Below, in pieces: positions 44,516 to 53,185 of a stretch of 54,371 bases of DNA. Source of the DNA: Acidobacteriota bacterium (GTDB lineage Bacteria > Acidobacteriota > Terriglobia > Terriglobales > Acidobacteriaceae); NCBI GenBank assembly GCA_021818585.1, contig JAKATU010000073.1, positions 1 through 54,371 on the forward strand, in the 5' to 3' direction. Within the stretch, counting starts at the first letter, position 1. Every line of letters begins with the position of its first letter. Both the position numbers and the translations under genes were made by a program. A model generated the notes under the pieces. The model was given only the letters and a program-made list of their open reading frames with translations. It did no database searches and was not told the DNA's origin.

Positions 44516-44611
44516 CCGTGAAACCTCCCTACGCCGTCTTTGGCCGGAGCCGCTGGCGGAGGCTGGCGCAGGGAGTTCCCTATCTAATCCATCTCATCCG
44601 ATATTGGTTCT

Positions 44612-44652
44612 GATTTGCCGCAGCCCCGCCGGGGCGTTCTTAGTGGCAAATC
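44612..44652. terminator. Two-part hairpin after the integrase
   Basis: GATTTGCC (44612-44619) pairs with GGCAAATC (44645-44652), enclosing GCCCC-GCC-GGGGC (44623-44635). A second hairpin, AGCCGCC/GGCGGCT, follows near 44663-44680. They lie about 100 bases after the integrase stop and may end its transcript. Confidence 0.5.
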
Positions 44653-44779
44653 CCCGCGCACGAGCCGCCGCTGGCGGCTGTTCTTCGTGCAGCGTTGTGA
44701 TCCTTACCTCTGATGCCTCAAGGCTTCTAGACCTCCAAATGGATTTCACTGATCGTACGGCTGCTTAATCGGCCTCAGT

Positions 44780-45130
44780 TCACGCTTCGATTTCATCCCG
44801 CCACGGACGTATCTCTTCCTGCTTAAAGCCAAATGGCAGAATCTCTGCGGAATTGAAGATGCAGCGGATTGGCTTAGTTGCCCCTTGCTGCGCGATCAGG
44901 TCGGCGTAGTGGTGATCCTGGAGCTGTTGGAACCACGAGTCAACGATGTCTTTCTCATGGCCGTATGCGAAATTGAGTAGCGCACGAGTGCTCTCAAGCG
45001 TCAACCATGCTTCTGCCGTCGAGTTATCTTCCGTGTTTGTTGCGATACAGCGCACGGGCAAGCCAGGTGGTGCGAGATTGTCTGACATTTCCAGTTCGAG
45101 GCTGTATTGGTCGATGACTTTATTCATCAT
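44780..45130 (-). CDS. Unknown protein, 116 residues
   Basis: A soluble acidic protein without a recognised domain. It begins MMNKVIDQYSLELEMSDNLA and has FAYGHEKDIVDSWFQQLQDH. GGAGG six bases before ATG 45130 supports the start. It lies 46 bases downstream of the SEC-C gene on the same strand and is probably co-transcribed with it. Part of the putative integrated element. Confidence 0.65.
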   Translation of the reverse strand: MMNKVIDQYSLELEMSDNLAPPGLPVRCIATNTEDNSTAEAWLTLESTRALLNFAYGHEKDIVDSWFQQLQDHHYADLIAQQGATKPIRCIFNSAEILPFGFKQEEIRPWRDEIEA

Positions 45131-45176
45131 TGGCTTCCTCCAAGAGTGTTCACGAATCTCAATGAGGTGCTAATTC

Positions 45177-46364
45177 TCAGCTTGGCAAATGGTTTAGAAA
45201 ATCGTTCGGAAAATCGCTCTTCAACAGTCTGCGTACCAGGCACCTCGTAATAAGGAGACGCCTCGTAATCGCGTGAGTGTGCAACAGGTCATCCGATGAA
45301 AGCGGTAACTCTCCACCGTTCCCAAACAGTGCATGTGCAACCTTGACCCGGAGGGGATTGAGAACATTTTCAATCACGTCGGACGCCTTCTGCCCGCGTA
45401 AATCCTGCGGAACTGCGGAGTCTAATGTAGAGAGATCAAACGGACGGCGAATATAAAACAAGCCTTCCAGCCAAACCTTAATCTCAGCATGGGTGCTGGG
45501 CAAATTTTCGTCAGGATCGGTATAGGTTGTGTGGTTCTTTTTGGCATCCCGCGCGAGTCGAGTCCTTCGCGCGCGCAATGCTTCAAGAATCTTGAAGAGG
45601 CATAGAAACTGATACACCGGGCTGTCTGTGTTCAGAGCTTCACGATAGAGAGCCGCAAAACTGCGGAACTCTGGACCAGCATTGGAGGTCGGCTGAATCG
45701 CCATCGGAGCCTCAAGATACGGGGACATGAGACTGATGGAGACGCTACCATTCGACAATTCCTTTGTCTCACGATAGCCAATCTCAAGTGGTATATCGAG
45801 ATGGATGCTCATATTGCTCAACGGTGCGGCAAGCGCACGATAGGCAATCTCTTCTGCATGCCCCCGATCCTTAGCTTGGAAAGGCGCAGTAACAAGTTTG
45901 CCCAGGTATCCTTTTTCGTTCGGAAAGCCGGTGAACTGAAATTGCCCGTCTTCCGTAGTCCCATAAATAACGATTTGGTCTGCATCCGGATTGCCCGGCG
46001 GTGAAAACGCCGGTTTGCTGATGGCGAGATGGGAGTCGCCGCGCAGCCCGGAAGAGAACGACAACTGGTGCTCCTGCTGGAGCTTGTATCCGGGTCGATG
46101 GAGGATAAATGTCACCTCATATTGCCCAGGTGTTCCTCCGAGCGGGAGAGAATTTCGTGGATCATCACCCTTAAACCGATAGAGCATGTGAAGCGTCTGA
46201 TACGTTCCCGGAAAGCCGACGAGGGAAACACGCTCTTCGGGAGAGTTGGGGTCGCCTTTTCCAATAGGGATCGCGCCTGGACTACTAAGTATGGAACCGT
46301 GGCAGCGGCGGTGAGGCAGGCCACTACCGCAGGGACACAGTTCCCCTTGTTCATCATTCGACAT
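45177..46364 (-). CDS. SEC-C motif protein with helical C-terminal domain
   Basis: A 395-residue protein. The N-terminus carries a SEC-C zinc-binding motif, CPCGSGLPHRRCHG (residues 10-23), like the tail of SecA. The middle is beta-rich. The C-terminal third (FLCLFKILEALRARRTRLAR, then NVLNPLRVKVAHALFG) resembles the MauJ/HEPN-like helical domain seen in proteins of unknown function on mobile elements; the RxKxAHA segment recalls the RxxxxH of HEPN nucleases, but this is only a likeness. It stands between an HEAAH protein and a small unknown on the same strand. Confidence 0.7.
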   Translation of the reverse strand: MSNDEQGELCPCGSGLPHRRCHGSILSSPGAIPIGKGDPNSPEERVSLVGFPGTYQTLHMLYRFKGDDPRNSLPLGGTPGQYEVTFILHRPGYKLQQEHQLSFSSGLRGDSHLAISKPAFSPPGNPDADQIVIYGTTEDGQFQFTGFPNEKGYLGKLVTAPFQAKDRGHAEEIAYRALAAPLSNMSIHLDIPLEIGYRETKELSNGSVSISLMSPYLEAPMAIQPTSNAGPEFRSFAALYREALNTDSPVYQFLCLFKILEALRARRTRLARDAKKNHTTYTDPDENLPSTHAEIKVWLEGLFYIRRPFDLSTLDSAVPQDLRGQKASDVIENVLNPLRVKVAHALFGNGGELPLSSDDLLHTHAITRRLLITRCLVRRLLKSDFPNDFLNHLPS

Positions 46365-46385
46365 ATTGGCCCCTCAGCTTTCATG

Positions 46386-46964
46386 CTAACGCCCGAGAGA
46401 TGAAAATGATGATCGAAGTTCGGCAGCCCGTTGGTGAATCTTCCGCATAATCTGCGGATCGTTTTCTAATTGCTTCTCGACAGTCTCCTGTGCCTGTTTC
46501 CAGGCCGATTCAACATCTATCCTGATACCTCCGAAATGGCTGATGAGTTCGGCACAGATTCTCCGAAACTTTTCTTTGTCGCCTACGTCTCCGCCGCTGG
46601 AAGCTGGGAACAGCCTACGTCCGACAACCCCACCGGCAGCCTGCGCGCGCGAAAGCAATGTCACGTACTCTTGCCATTTTTGAGGTTCGCAAAGAGGCTC
46701 TTCCGCCAACTGAATCGCGGCGAAATGCCCGATAAAACGCCGATTTTGCGAGTCGTATTCGAGTCTAGGAGGCAACAGTTCGTACCGTATTGCCCCCATC
46801 ATTTCGTAATACACAACATGCGCTGCTTCGTGGGCGCAGAGGGCGTCGATGAAACCGGGCGTGCTCAACGTCCGTAGCATGTCGGCATGCGCTAACCGGA
46901 ACTTGACTGTTTGTTTCTGCTCTTCTGAGATTCCGTCAGTCGTGATCGTCTTGCCAAAATCCAT
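46386..46964 (-). CDS. Putative zinc-metalloprotease-like protein (HEAAH)
   Basis: A 192-residue protein with a zinc-protease motif, ALCAHEAAHVVYYEMMG (residues about 40-56), which fits HEXXH and recalls the M41/FtsH-like peptidase domain without its ATPase. A third metal ligand is not obvious. The rest is helical and charged. It lies 21 bases upstream of the SEC-C gene on the same strand; the pair may act together. Whether it is a working protease is open. Confidence 0.62.
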   Translation of the reverse strand: MDFGKTITTDGISEEQKQTVKFRLAHADMLRTLSTPGFIDALCAHEAAHVVYYEMMGAIRYELLPPRLEYDSQNRRFIGHFAAIQLAEEPLCEPQKWQEYVTLLSRAQAAGGVVGRRLFPASSGGDVGDKEKFRRICAELISHFGGIRIDVESAWKQAQETVEKQLENDPQIMRKIHQRAAELRSSFSSLGR

Positions 46965-47481
46965 CCAATTCTCCCATACCTATCAAAGTGATTGGTTGAT
47001 TACGCTCGGCGTGAGATTACACAAGTGGCCCTTGTGCAGCACATCTCATAGGTTATTCCCCTCTCTCCCTAGCCGGGATGTACCAGAGCTTCGTTGTCTC
47101 AGGGAAGGGTGCTCCGCCCTTCCCTCGCTGCAACCGCCAAATTGCAGCGTTTTCCGCTTCCCATCCATGCGGGGACTTTCCTTCCCCGCAACACCCCTCC
47201 CTGAAAACCATGCGGAAGTAGACCGAAATTTCTTCTTTCATCAAGTGCCCCCGCTTCATGCGGCTTTATGGCAGAGCCGGTCAGAACCCGTCAAGGGTGT
47301 TCGCTGACGCTCCATAAACGCGCAGAGGTGCGCGCGCCCTTGACTGAACCCGCCTCACCCCTGCCCGCCGCAAAGACATGAAGCGGGGGCACTCAACAAA
47401 AGAAATTTGGTTGAGAGGCAAAGGCGAAATGCCCTCCTTCAGAATCTGGCCCCACGCGGGCAGCGCAGGAGAGCAAACGTC
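46965..47481. other. Hairpin-rich leader of the antirestriction gene
   Basis: A 517-base non-coding interval with at least five dyads: 47101-47125 (9-bp stem), 47126-47149 (8 bp), 47168-47190 (8 bp), a perfect 17-bp inverted repeat at 47244-47260 and 47377-47393, and a nested 8-bp pair at 47290-47297 and 47337-47344. Two short frames on opposite strands both begin MKRGH inside the 17-bp repeat; neither looks real. The density of perfect stems ahead of ardC suggests a function in single-stranded DNA or RNA. Confidence 0.6.
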
Positions 47482-48498
47482 ATGGCATACCGCAATCATC
47501 GCAATGCAGCCAGCAGGCCGAGCATCTACCAGACCGTTACCGAACGTATCATTGCCAGCCTCAAAGCTGGCGTGATTCCGTGGGAGAAACCGTGGAAGAC
47601 GCCGCGCTACGCAGGCGGCCCGTTCCCGCGTAACTTCAACACTGGCAAGCCCTACCGTGGCATCAATGTACTGTTGCTTTGGTCGAGCGAATACAGTTCT
47701 CCGTTTTGGCTTACGTTCAAGCAGGCTCAGGCATTGAAAGGCACGGTTCGCAAGGGTGAGCACGGAACGCAGATTATCTTTTACAAGCAGCTTCCCGAAT
47801 ATGCGAAGAAAGACGACGAAGCAACGGGCGAAGATGAGCGCGTCCCGTTCGTTCTTTGCCACTACACGGTTTTCAACGTAGAGCAGTGCGACGGCCTCGC
47901 GCTTCCCGAAATCTCGCAGCCCGCCATCGCGCCAGAGATCGACGAAGACGAACTCTGCGAAAGCATCGTTGCCGGATGGGAGAACCGCCCCGCGCTCCAT
48001 CTCAACAGCCCCACCGAGTACCGCGCTTACTATCGGCCCTCTACCGATTCCGTACACATGCCCACCCGCTCCCGCTTCGTAGATGCACCGCACTACTACA
48101 GCACCCTTTTCCATGAGCTGATTCACAGCACCGGCCATGAAAGCCGCCTCAATCGCACCTTTGGCGACCGTTTCGGAGATGAGCTTTACAGCAAGGAAGA
48201 ATTGGTTGCCGAGATGGGCGCAGCTTTCCTTTGCGCTATCGCTGGTATCGCCAACGAGCATACCGACCGGAACACCACCGCATACATTCAGAACTGGATT
48301 GAAAAGCTGGAAGAGGACAACCGCCTCATTGTTCATGCCGCCGCCAACGCACAGAGAGCCGTGGACCTGATTCTCGGCAGCACGTTTGAGGAAGAGAACG
48401 AGACCACCGAAAACGCCGGGGATGCCGCTGACAGCGGTATCCCCGCAGCCATTGCAGTGAATATCGCTCCGTCAGTCTACGGCCATGCTCATCTCTGA
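47482..48498 (+). CDS. ardC: ArdC-type antirestriction protein
   Basis: A 338-residue protein of the ArdC family: an N-terminal single-stranded-DNA-binding domain (SIYQTVTERIIASLKAGVIP, then WEKPWKTP) and a C-terminal zincin-like domain with HELIHSTGH (His211, Glu212, His215) and the downstream Glu in EELVAEMGAAFLC. Such proteins protect incoming conjugative DNA from host restriction. I start it at ATG 47482, eight bases after AGGAGAG, although the frame is open to 47407. Its presence says that the element moves, or once moved, by conjugation. Confidence 0.87.
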   Translation: MAYRNHRNAASRPSIYQTVTERIIASLKAGVIPWEKPWKTPRYAGGPFPRNFNTGKPYRGINVLLLWSSEYSSPFWLTFKQAQALKGTVRKGEHGTQIIFYKQLPEYAKKDDEATGEDERVPFVLCHYTVFNVEQCDGLALPEISQPAIAPEIDEDELCESIVAGWENRPALHLNSPTEYRAYYRPSTDSVHMPTRSRFVDAPHYYSTLFHELIHSTGHESRLNRTFGDRFGDELYSKEELVAEMGAAFLCAIAGIANEHTDRNTTAYIQNWIEKLEEDNRLIVHAAANAQRAVDLILGSTFEEENETTENAGDAADSGIPAAIAVNIAPSVYGHAHL

Positions 48499-48514
48499 GC
48501 GTTGCCGGACGTTT

Positions 48515-48913
48515 CTATCCGGCTCTGAGATATTCCGAGGGAGTGATAATGCGCGTTCTCTTGTACGCGCCTAGAATCAACAAATCCTTGTCGCCTGCAA
48601 CCAGCAAATTTGCTTTCGCAAGGGCGGCGCACTCCAGAAACATATCGTCATTCGGATCACGGCAGACCTTTACCGTGCCTCGAATCTTTGTACGGATGCC
48701 CCGCGCCAGAATCGTTTGCAGTGCCGACATTGCGCGGTGTTGTTCCCAGAAGAATTTTTCTGTCAGGACGCGCACAATCTCCGCGTCAATCTCATCGCAG
48801 GTGGCAATCACGTCTTGGCTCATAGCTTTTTCGAGCGCCAGCGTCGGCGTGCCGCGACCTTTCGCAAACTGAAGCGCGGAAATCCAGACGTTTGTGTCTA
48901 CGACGACGATCAC
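48515..48913 (-). CDS. PIN-domain toxin (VapC-like)
   Basis: A 132-residue ribonuclease-type toxin. The acidic site of PIN domains is complete: Asp in IVVVDTNVWISAL, Glu in CDEIDAEIVRVL, Asp residues in CRDPNDDMFLECA and LLVAGDKDLL. It overlaps the upstream RHH gene by four bases, the usual antitoxin-toxin order. Activity would be RNA cleavage until bound by the antitoxin. It sits between ardC and the restriction cassette. Confidence 0.88.
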   Translation of the reverse strand: MIVVVDTNVWISALQFAKGRGTPTLALEKAMSQDVIATCDEIDAEIVRVLTEKFFWEQHRAMSALQTILARGIRTKIRGTVKVCRDPNDDMFLECAALAKANLLVAGDKDLLILGAYKRTRIITPSEYLRAG

Positions 48914-49200
48914 CCGTTAGACCGTACCTTGCGGCGGCGCGGCTTCTCGGCGCGCACTTCTTTAACAAGCCGGGGCACATCGGCTTCGGTGTAGCCCTTG
49001 GGGTTGCGGCCTGCCGCGTACTCGCCCAATTCATCCAGTGTCCGTCGCGCCTGCTGCGCGGAGTAGGTGCGGAAGGCTTCACGGAATAGCTCGCTCATGG
49101 TGCGGCTGTCCCGCTGCGCCAGCGCCTCGGCCCTTTGTGCGAGTTCGGGCGGCAGGCTGATTGTGTAGACCTTCGATTTCCTTGCAGTCGCAGTAGCCAT
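48910..49200 (-). CDS. Ribbon-helix-helix antitoxin
   Basis: A 96-residue protein. The N-terminal CopG/MetJ-type ribbon-helix-helix domain is seen in KVYTISLPPELAQRAEALAQ and SRTMSELFREAFRTYS; the basic C-terminus (AEKPRRRKVRSNG) would hold the toxin. It is the first gene of the pair and lies just after a short palindrome that may be its operator. Confidence 0.87.
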   Translation of the reverse strand: MATATARKSKVYTISLPPELAQRAEALAQRDSRTMSELFREAFRTYSAQQARRTLDELGEYAAGRNPKGYTEADVPRLVKEVRAEKPRRRKVRSNG

Positions 49201-49209
49201 AATCGTATA

Positions 49210-49220
49210 TTACAGTGTAA
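49210..49220 (-). promoter_or_regulatory. Putative operator of the RHH/PIN pair
   Basis: TTACAGTGTAA is a perfect 11-base palindrome ten bases before the antitoxin ATG, in an AT-rich stretch. RHH antitoxins normally repress their own promoter at sites like this. Confidence 0.5.
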
Positions 49221-49373
49221 AGGAATCCATTACAACGACATCTTCGCAGGCTGCGCTTGATTGTGGTTTCGACATGGCAGCGGAGTGGTCAGTATCCTTG
49301 ACATAAGAAAGAGCTTGGCTTCCGCACTGGACCGGCCCAAAAAGCAGAGGAAATCCGAGGAAGGTTTGACCCG

Positions 49374-52124
49374 TTGAACGCCGTTGAAATCGAAGAAGCT
49401 ATTTCGCAGTTGGCGGAACAGCCGTTTGATCCTGTGAATTTCCCGTATGCCTTCCTTGAAGCCTTCGGCAACAAGGAGACGACGATCAAGCGTCTGCGTG
49501 CGGGCGCGTCGAACAAATCCGATCTTGGCGGAGTTCTCCAGACCAACAATATCCATATCAAGGTATGCGCGGAAGGTGAGGTTACGAAGACGCTCACGGC
49601 GCTTCGGGAAAGCCCGTCTACCACGCGGGCCAAAGCCAAATTCATTCTGGCGACGGACGGGCATACATTGGAAGCCGAGAATCTTGCTTCCGACGACGCG
49701 CCTGTTGCCTGTGCGTACAAGGATTTTCCCGACCATTTCGGATTCTTCCTGCCGCTTGCGGGCATCACCACCGTCCGGCAAATCTCCGAAAACTCGTTCG
49801 ACATCCGAGCCACCAGCCGCCTCAATCGGCTTTATGTCGAATTGCTGAAAGACAATCCAGAATGGGGCACAGCCGTGCGCCGCCATGACATGAATCACTT
49901 TATGGCGCGGCTGATTTTTTGCTTTTTCGCCGAAGACACGGACATCTTCATCGGCAAGGGCCTGTTCACCGACACTATCGCGCAGATGAGCGCGAAGGAT
50001 TCTTCCAACACCCATGCGGTGATCGAGGCGCTGTTCCGCGCCATGAATACGAAGCTCGAAGAACGTGACCGCGAGGGCGTGCCCCGGTGGGCCAATTCGT
50101 TCCCTTATGTGAACGGCGGCTTGTTCTCCGGCAATATGGACGTGCCGCGATTTAGCAAAATCGCGCGCTCGTATTTGCTTCACATCGGCAATCTTGACTG
50201 GACGAAGATCAACCCCGACATCTTCGGTTCTATGATCCAGGCTGTCGCCGAGGACGAGGAGCGCGGTGCGCTTGGGATGCACTACACCAGCGTCCCGAAC
50301 ATCCTGAAAGTGCTCAATCCGCTGTTCCTTGACGACCTTCGCGCGAAGCTCGCCGAGGCGGGCGATAATCCGCGCACCTTGCTCAATCTTCGCAAGCGCA
50401 TGGCAAAAATCAGGGTGTTCGATCCCGCTTGCGGCTCCGGCAATTTTCTCGTTATCGCATACAAGGCCATGCGAGAGATCGAGGCCGAGATCAACAAGCG
50501 GCGCGGCGAGCCGGAGATTCGCAGTGAGATTCCGCTGACCAATTTTCGCGGCATAGAGCTGCGCGATTTTCCGGCAGAAATCGCGCGCCTTGCGCTTGTG
50601 ATTGCCGAGTACCAATGTGACGTACTATATCGCGGGCAGAAACTTGCCCTTGCCGAGTTTCTGCCTCTGAAGGCGGAAAACTGGATTACTTGCGGCAACG
50701 CGCTTCGGCTGGATTGGTTGAGTCTATTGAAGCCGACCGGAGCGACTGGTGTGAAACTGGTCTCGGACAATCTCTTCGGTACGCCACTGAATCAGGCAGA
50801 AATGGACTTCGAGAACGAGGGCGGGGAGACTTACATCTGCGGTAATCCTCCGTATCTTGGCTCCAAATGGCAGAGTGACGAGCAAAAAGACGAGTTGAAG
50901 GACATATTCCAGCGGCGCACGAAAAGCTGGAAATCGCTCGACTACGTGGCGGCTTGGTTTATGAAAGCAGCCGAATACGGCACTCACACTAATACCGCCG
51001 CAGCTTTCGTGTCTACGAACTCAATCTGTCAGGGACAGCAAGTGCCGATTCTGTGGCCGCTGATCTTCGAGACCGAGCACGAAATCACCTTCGCACACAC
51101 TTCCTTCAAATGGGCGAATCTGGCAAGTCATAACGCTGGCGTTATTGTTGCCATCATAGGCATTGCCCGCGCATATAAAGGCGCGCGACGTCTGTTTACG
51201 CTCAATGACGACGAAGCGATCACAGAGCGTACCGTTCCGTACATAAATGCGTACCTTGTTTCAGGCCCGAACACTTTGGTCGAACAAACACGGAATCCGC
51301 TTTCTTCAACTTCACAGATGTTGTTTGGCAATATGCCGCGGGACGGCGGGAACTTCATTCTAAGCGGTAGCGAGCGGGACAAAATTTTACGTCAGTATCC
51401 AGAACTCGACCGTTTCATCCGGCCTTATCTTGGGTCAGAAGAAATGATTCAAGGCAAGCTGAGATGGTGTGTCTGGGTCGAAGACCAGGATTCCGGTTTT
51501 GCCAGCGAGCACCCTTATCTACGCGATGTTCTGCAAAGAGTGAAGCAATTTCGTCTGGAAAGCGATGCCGGTTCGACGCGCGATTTTGCCGCTCGTCCGT
51601 ATCGCTTCGTTCAGATCGCAGGCACGGCGAAAGACCACTCTCTTGTGGTGGCGAAAGTGTCGTCCGAACGACGGCCCTATATTCCGGTCACGCTGTTGAG
51701 CGGAGACGCCATAGCAAGCGACCTGTTGTTTGCCCTATATGACGCGCCGCTGTGGAACATGGCGCTGATCGCCTCGCGCTTACATTTGGTTTGGATTGCG
51801 ACCGTCTGCGGAAAATTGAAAACCGATTTCCGCTATTCCAATACGCTTGGATGGAACACGTTTCCTGTTCCGGCACTGACTGAAAAGAATAAGGCCGATC
51901 TGACAAGCTGCGCCGAAGGTATCTTGCTCGCGCGCGAGCATCATTTCCCCGCGTCTATCGCCGACCTTTACGATCCCGATGCCATACCCGACGACTTGCG
52001 CGCGGCGCATGAGCGTAACGACGAAGTATTGGAACGCATTTACATCGGACGCCGTTTCAAGAACGACACGGAGCGACTGGAAAGGCTGTTTGCGCTCTAC
52101 GACAAACAGAGGTCAGGGAAATGA
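49374..52124 (+). CDS. Adenine-type DNA methyltransferase (MmeI-like class)
   Basis: A 916-residue SAM-dependent DNA methyltransferase. The SAM motif FDPACGSGNF is at residues 349-358 and the catalytic NPPY at 491-494, which points to N6-adenine (or N4-cytosine) methylation. The layout matches MmeI-type enzymes: N-terminal region, helical spacer (about 170-330), methylase, then a target-recognition region (from about 600). I see no PD-ExK nuclease motif in the N-terminal part, so cleavage must come from another protein. It starts at TTG 49374 after GAGGAAGG. Its stop overlaps the PLD gene (ATGA), which shows that they work together. Confidence 0.88.
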   Translation: MNAVEIEEAISQLAEQPFDPVNFPYAFLEAFGNKETTIKRLRAGASNKSDLGGVLQTNNIHIKVCAEGEVTKTLTALRESPSTTRAKAKFILATDGHTLEAENLASDDAPVACAYKDFPDHFGFFLPLAGITTVRQISENSFDIRATSRLNRLYVELLKDNPEWGTAVRRHDMNHFMARLIFCFFAEDTDIFIGKGLFTDTIAQMSAKDSSNTHAVIEALFRAMNTKLEERDREGVPRWANSFPYVNGGLFSGNMDVPRFSKIARSYLLHIGNLDWTKINPDIFGSMIQAVAEDEERGALGMHYTSVPNILKVLNPLFLDDLRAKLAEAGDNPRTLLNLRKRMAKIRVFDPACGSGNFLVIAYKAMREIEAEINKRRGEPEIRSEIPLTNFRGIELRDFPAEIARLALVIAEYQCDVLYRGQKLALAEFLPLKAENWITCGNALRLDWLSLLKPTGATGVKLVSDNLFGTPLNQAEMDFENEGGETYICGNPPYLGSKWQSDEQKDELKDIFQRRTKSWKSLDYVAAWFMKAAEYGTHTNTAAAFVSTNSICQGQQVPILWPLIFETEHEITFAHTSFKWANLASHNAGVIVAIIGIARAYKGARRLFTLNDDEAITERTVPYINAYLVSGPNTLVEQTRNPLSSTSQMLFGNMPRDGGNFILSGSERDKILRQYPELDRFIRPYLGSEEMIQGKLRWCVWVEDQDSGFASEHPYLRDVLQRVKQFRLESDAGSTRDFAARPYRFVQIAGTAKDHSLVVAKVSSERRPYIPVTLLSGDAIASDLLFALYDAPLWNMALIASRLHLVWIATVCGKLKTDFRYSNTLGWNTFPVPALTEKNKADLTSCAEGILLAREHHFPASIADLYDPDAIPDDLRAAHERNDEVLERIYIGRRFKNDTERLERLFALYDKQRSGK

Positions 52125-53137
52125 AGCCATACATTCAGGTCCAAAGCAAGCAATCAACCCTTGAGCATTGGAAGAAGATTTTGTCCGGCAACAAACTCCA
52201 TTCCTTTGCGGCCTTCGCCTATGTCACTGACTCCGGCGCGGCGGAAATCCGCACGCGCCTCAAGAGCACCTTCGGGAAATCGCGGAAGTGTCGTTGGCTA
52301 TTCAGCATCGACTACGGGAGAAGCCACCCCACAGCCCTGCAAAAGTTGAAAGAGATTGCCGACAGCACAGTTCACATCTACGACGGCGAATACGTCGTTC
52401 AGGCAAAATCCTTCGCGCCGAGGGTGAGCTATCACTTGAAGACGGCCCTGACGCTTCAAGGCAACGGCTATCCGCGCCATCAAATCGTCGGCTCTGGAAA
52501 CCTCTCTGCCAATGGCCTTCTATCCGGAATCGAGGCTGGGTGCCTTGTCGATTATGCCGAAGTCGAACAAAAGGCCGGAACGACCGTCATAGAGACGCTA
52601 GAGAAATTGTGGGAAGATTCGACGCCTCTGGAAAAGGTCATCAAGGACTACGCGAAGCGATACAAGACGATCATTCAGCCAATGGTTTCCGGTACGGATC
52701 ATGACGACGCGCCGGGCGCGAAGTTGTTTTGGATCGACATCGGCTATGTGACCAAGAACAGAGGCGCGGAGAGGCCAGGAAACCAATTTGACCTTCCGAA
52801 AGGTTCTCATATCTATCTCGGCTTGAAGAAGGTTCGCAACCCGGAGCGCAACAGCGTTCTAGGAGACCTGCACATAAGAACTACCGACGGCGAACTTGTA
52901 GAGCGGACATTGCGTTTCGGCAACAACGAAATGGAAAAGCTGACTCTGCCGATACCAGAAGATTACGGATACCACTCTTACGACGGAAAAATCCTCACAT
53001 TCGAGGTAAACGGCGGCGAAGTAGTGCTTGAGGCTTATGAACCCGAAGATTTCTATCGGATTTACGGCAGACGCATTAGTTCCGTTGATGAAATGAGAAG
53101 TGGAAGGAAATACGGGACTATATTATTGCCCCATTGA
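52121..53137 (+). CDS. PLD-family restriction nuclease-like protein
   Basis: A 338-residue protein. Residues 1-150 form a phospholipase-D-type nuclease domain with a single catalytic set: His105-x-Lys107 in VSYHLKTALT and GSGN (124-127) in IVGSGNLSANGLLSGIEAG. A single site per chain means that a dimer is needed, as in BfiI. The C-terminal half (GAERPGNQFDLPKGSHIYLG and the beta-rich rest) could be a B3-like DNA-binding domain as in NgoAVII, which is uncertain. It overlaps the methyltransferase stop by four bases, and the helicase starts 49 bases later. Confidence 0.8.
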   Translation: MKPYIQVQSKQSTLEHWKKILSGNKLHSFAAFAYVTDSGAAEIRTRLKSTFGKSRKCRWLFSIDYGRSHPTALQKLKEIADSTVHIYDGEYVVQAKSFAPRVSYHLKTALTLQGNGYPRHQIVGSGNLSANGLLSGIEAGCLVDYAEVEQKAGTTVIETLEKLWEDSTPLEKVIKDYAKRYKTIIQPMVSGTDHDDAPGAKLFWIDIGYVTKNRGAERPGNQFDLPKGSHIYLGLKKVRNPERNSVLGDLHIRTTDGELVERTLRFGNNEMEKLTLPIPEDYGYHSYDGKILTFEVNGGEVVLEAYEPEDFYRIYGRRISSVDEMRSGRKYGTILLPH

Positions 53138-53185
53138 TCGCCGCAGGGTTAGCAGATGGGCAGGAACACAGAGGGAGGCAAGCGC

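Noticed and set aside
47053..47575. Two short divergent frames both beginning MKRGH
   Set aside because: The shared start is produced by the 17-bp inverted repeat; neither frame has a ribosome-binding site, and one overlaps the start of ardC.
47281..48336. A 351-codon minus-strand frame
   Set aside because: Antisense shadow of ardC; its composition mirrors the GC-rich codons of the real gene.
49230..50615. A 461-codon minus-strand frame
   Set aside because: Antisense shadow of the DNA methyltransferase; no ribosome-binding site and no domain, while the plus strand has clear methylase motifs.
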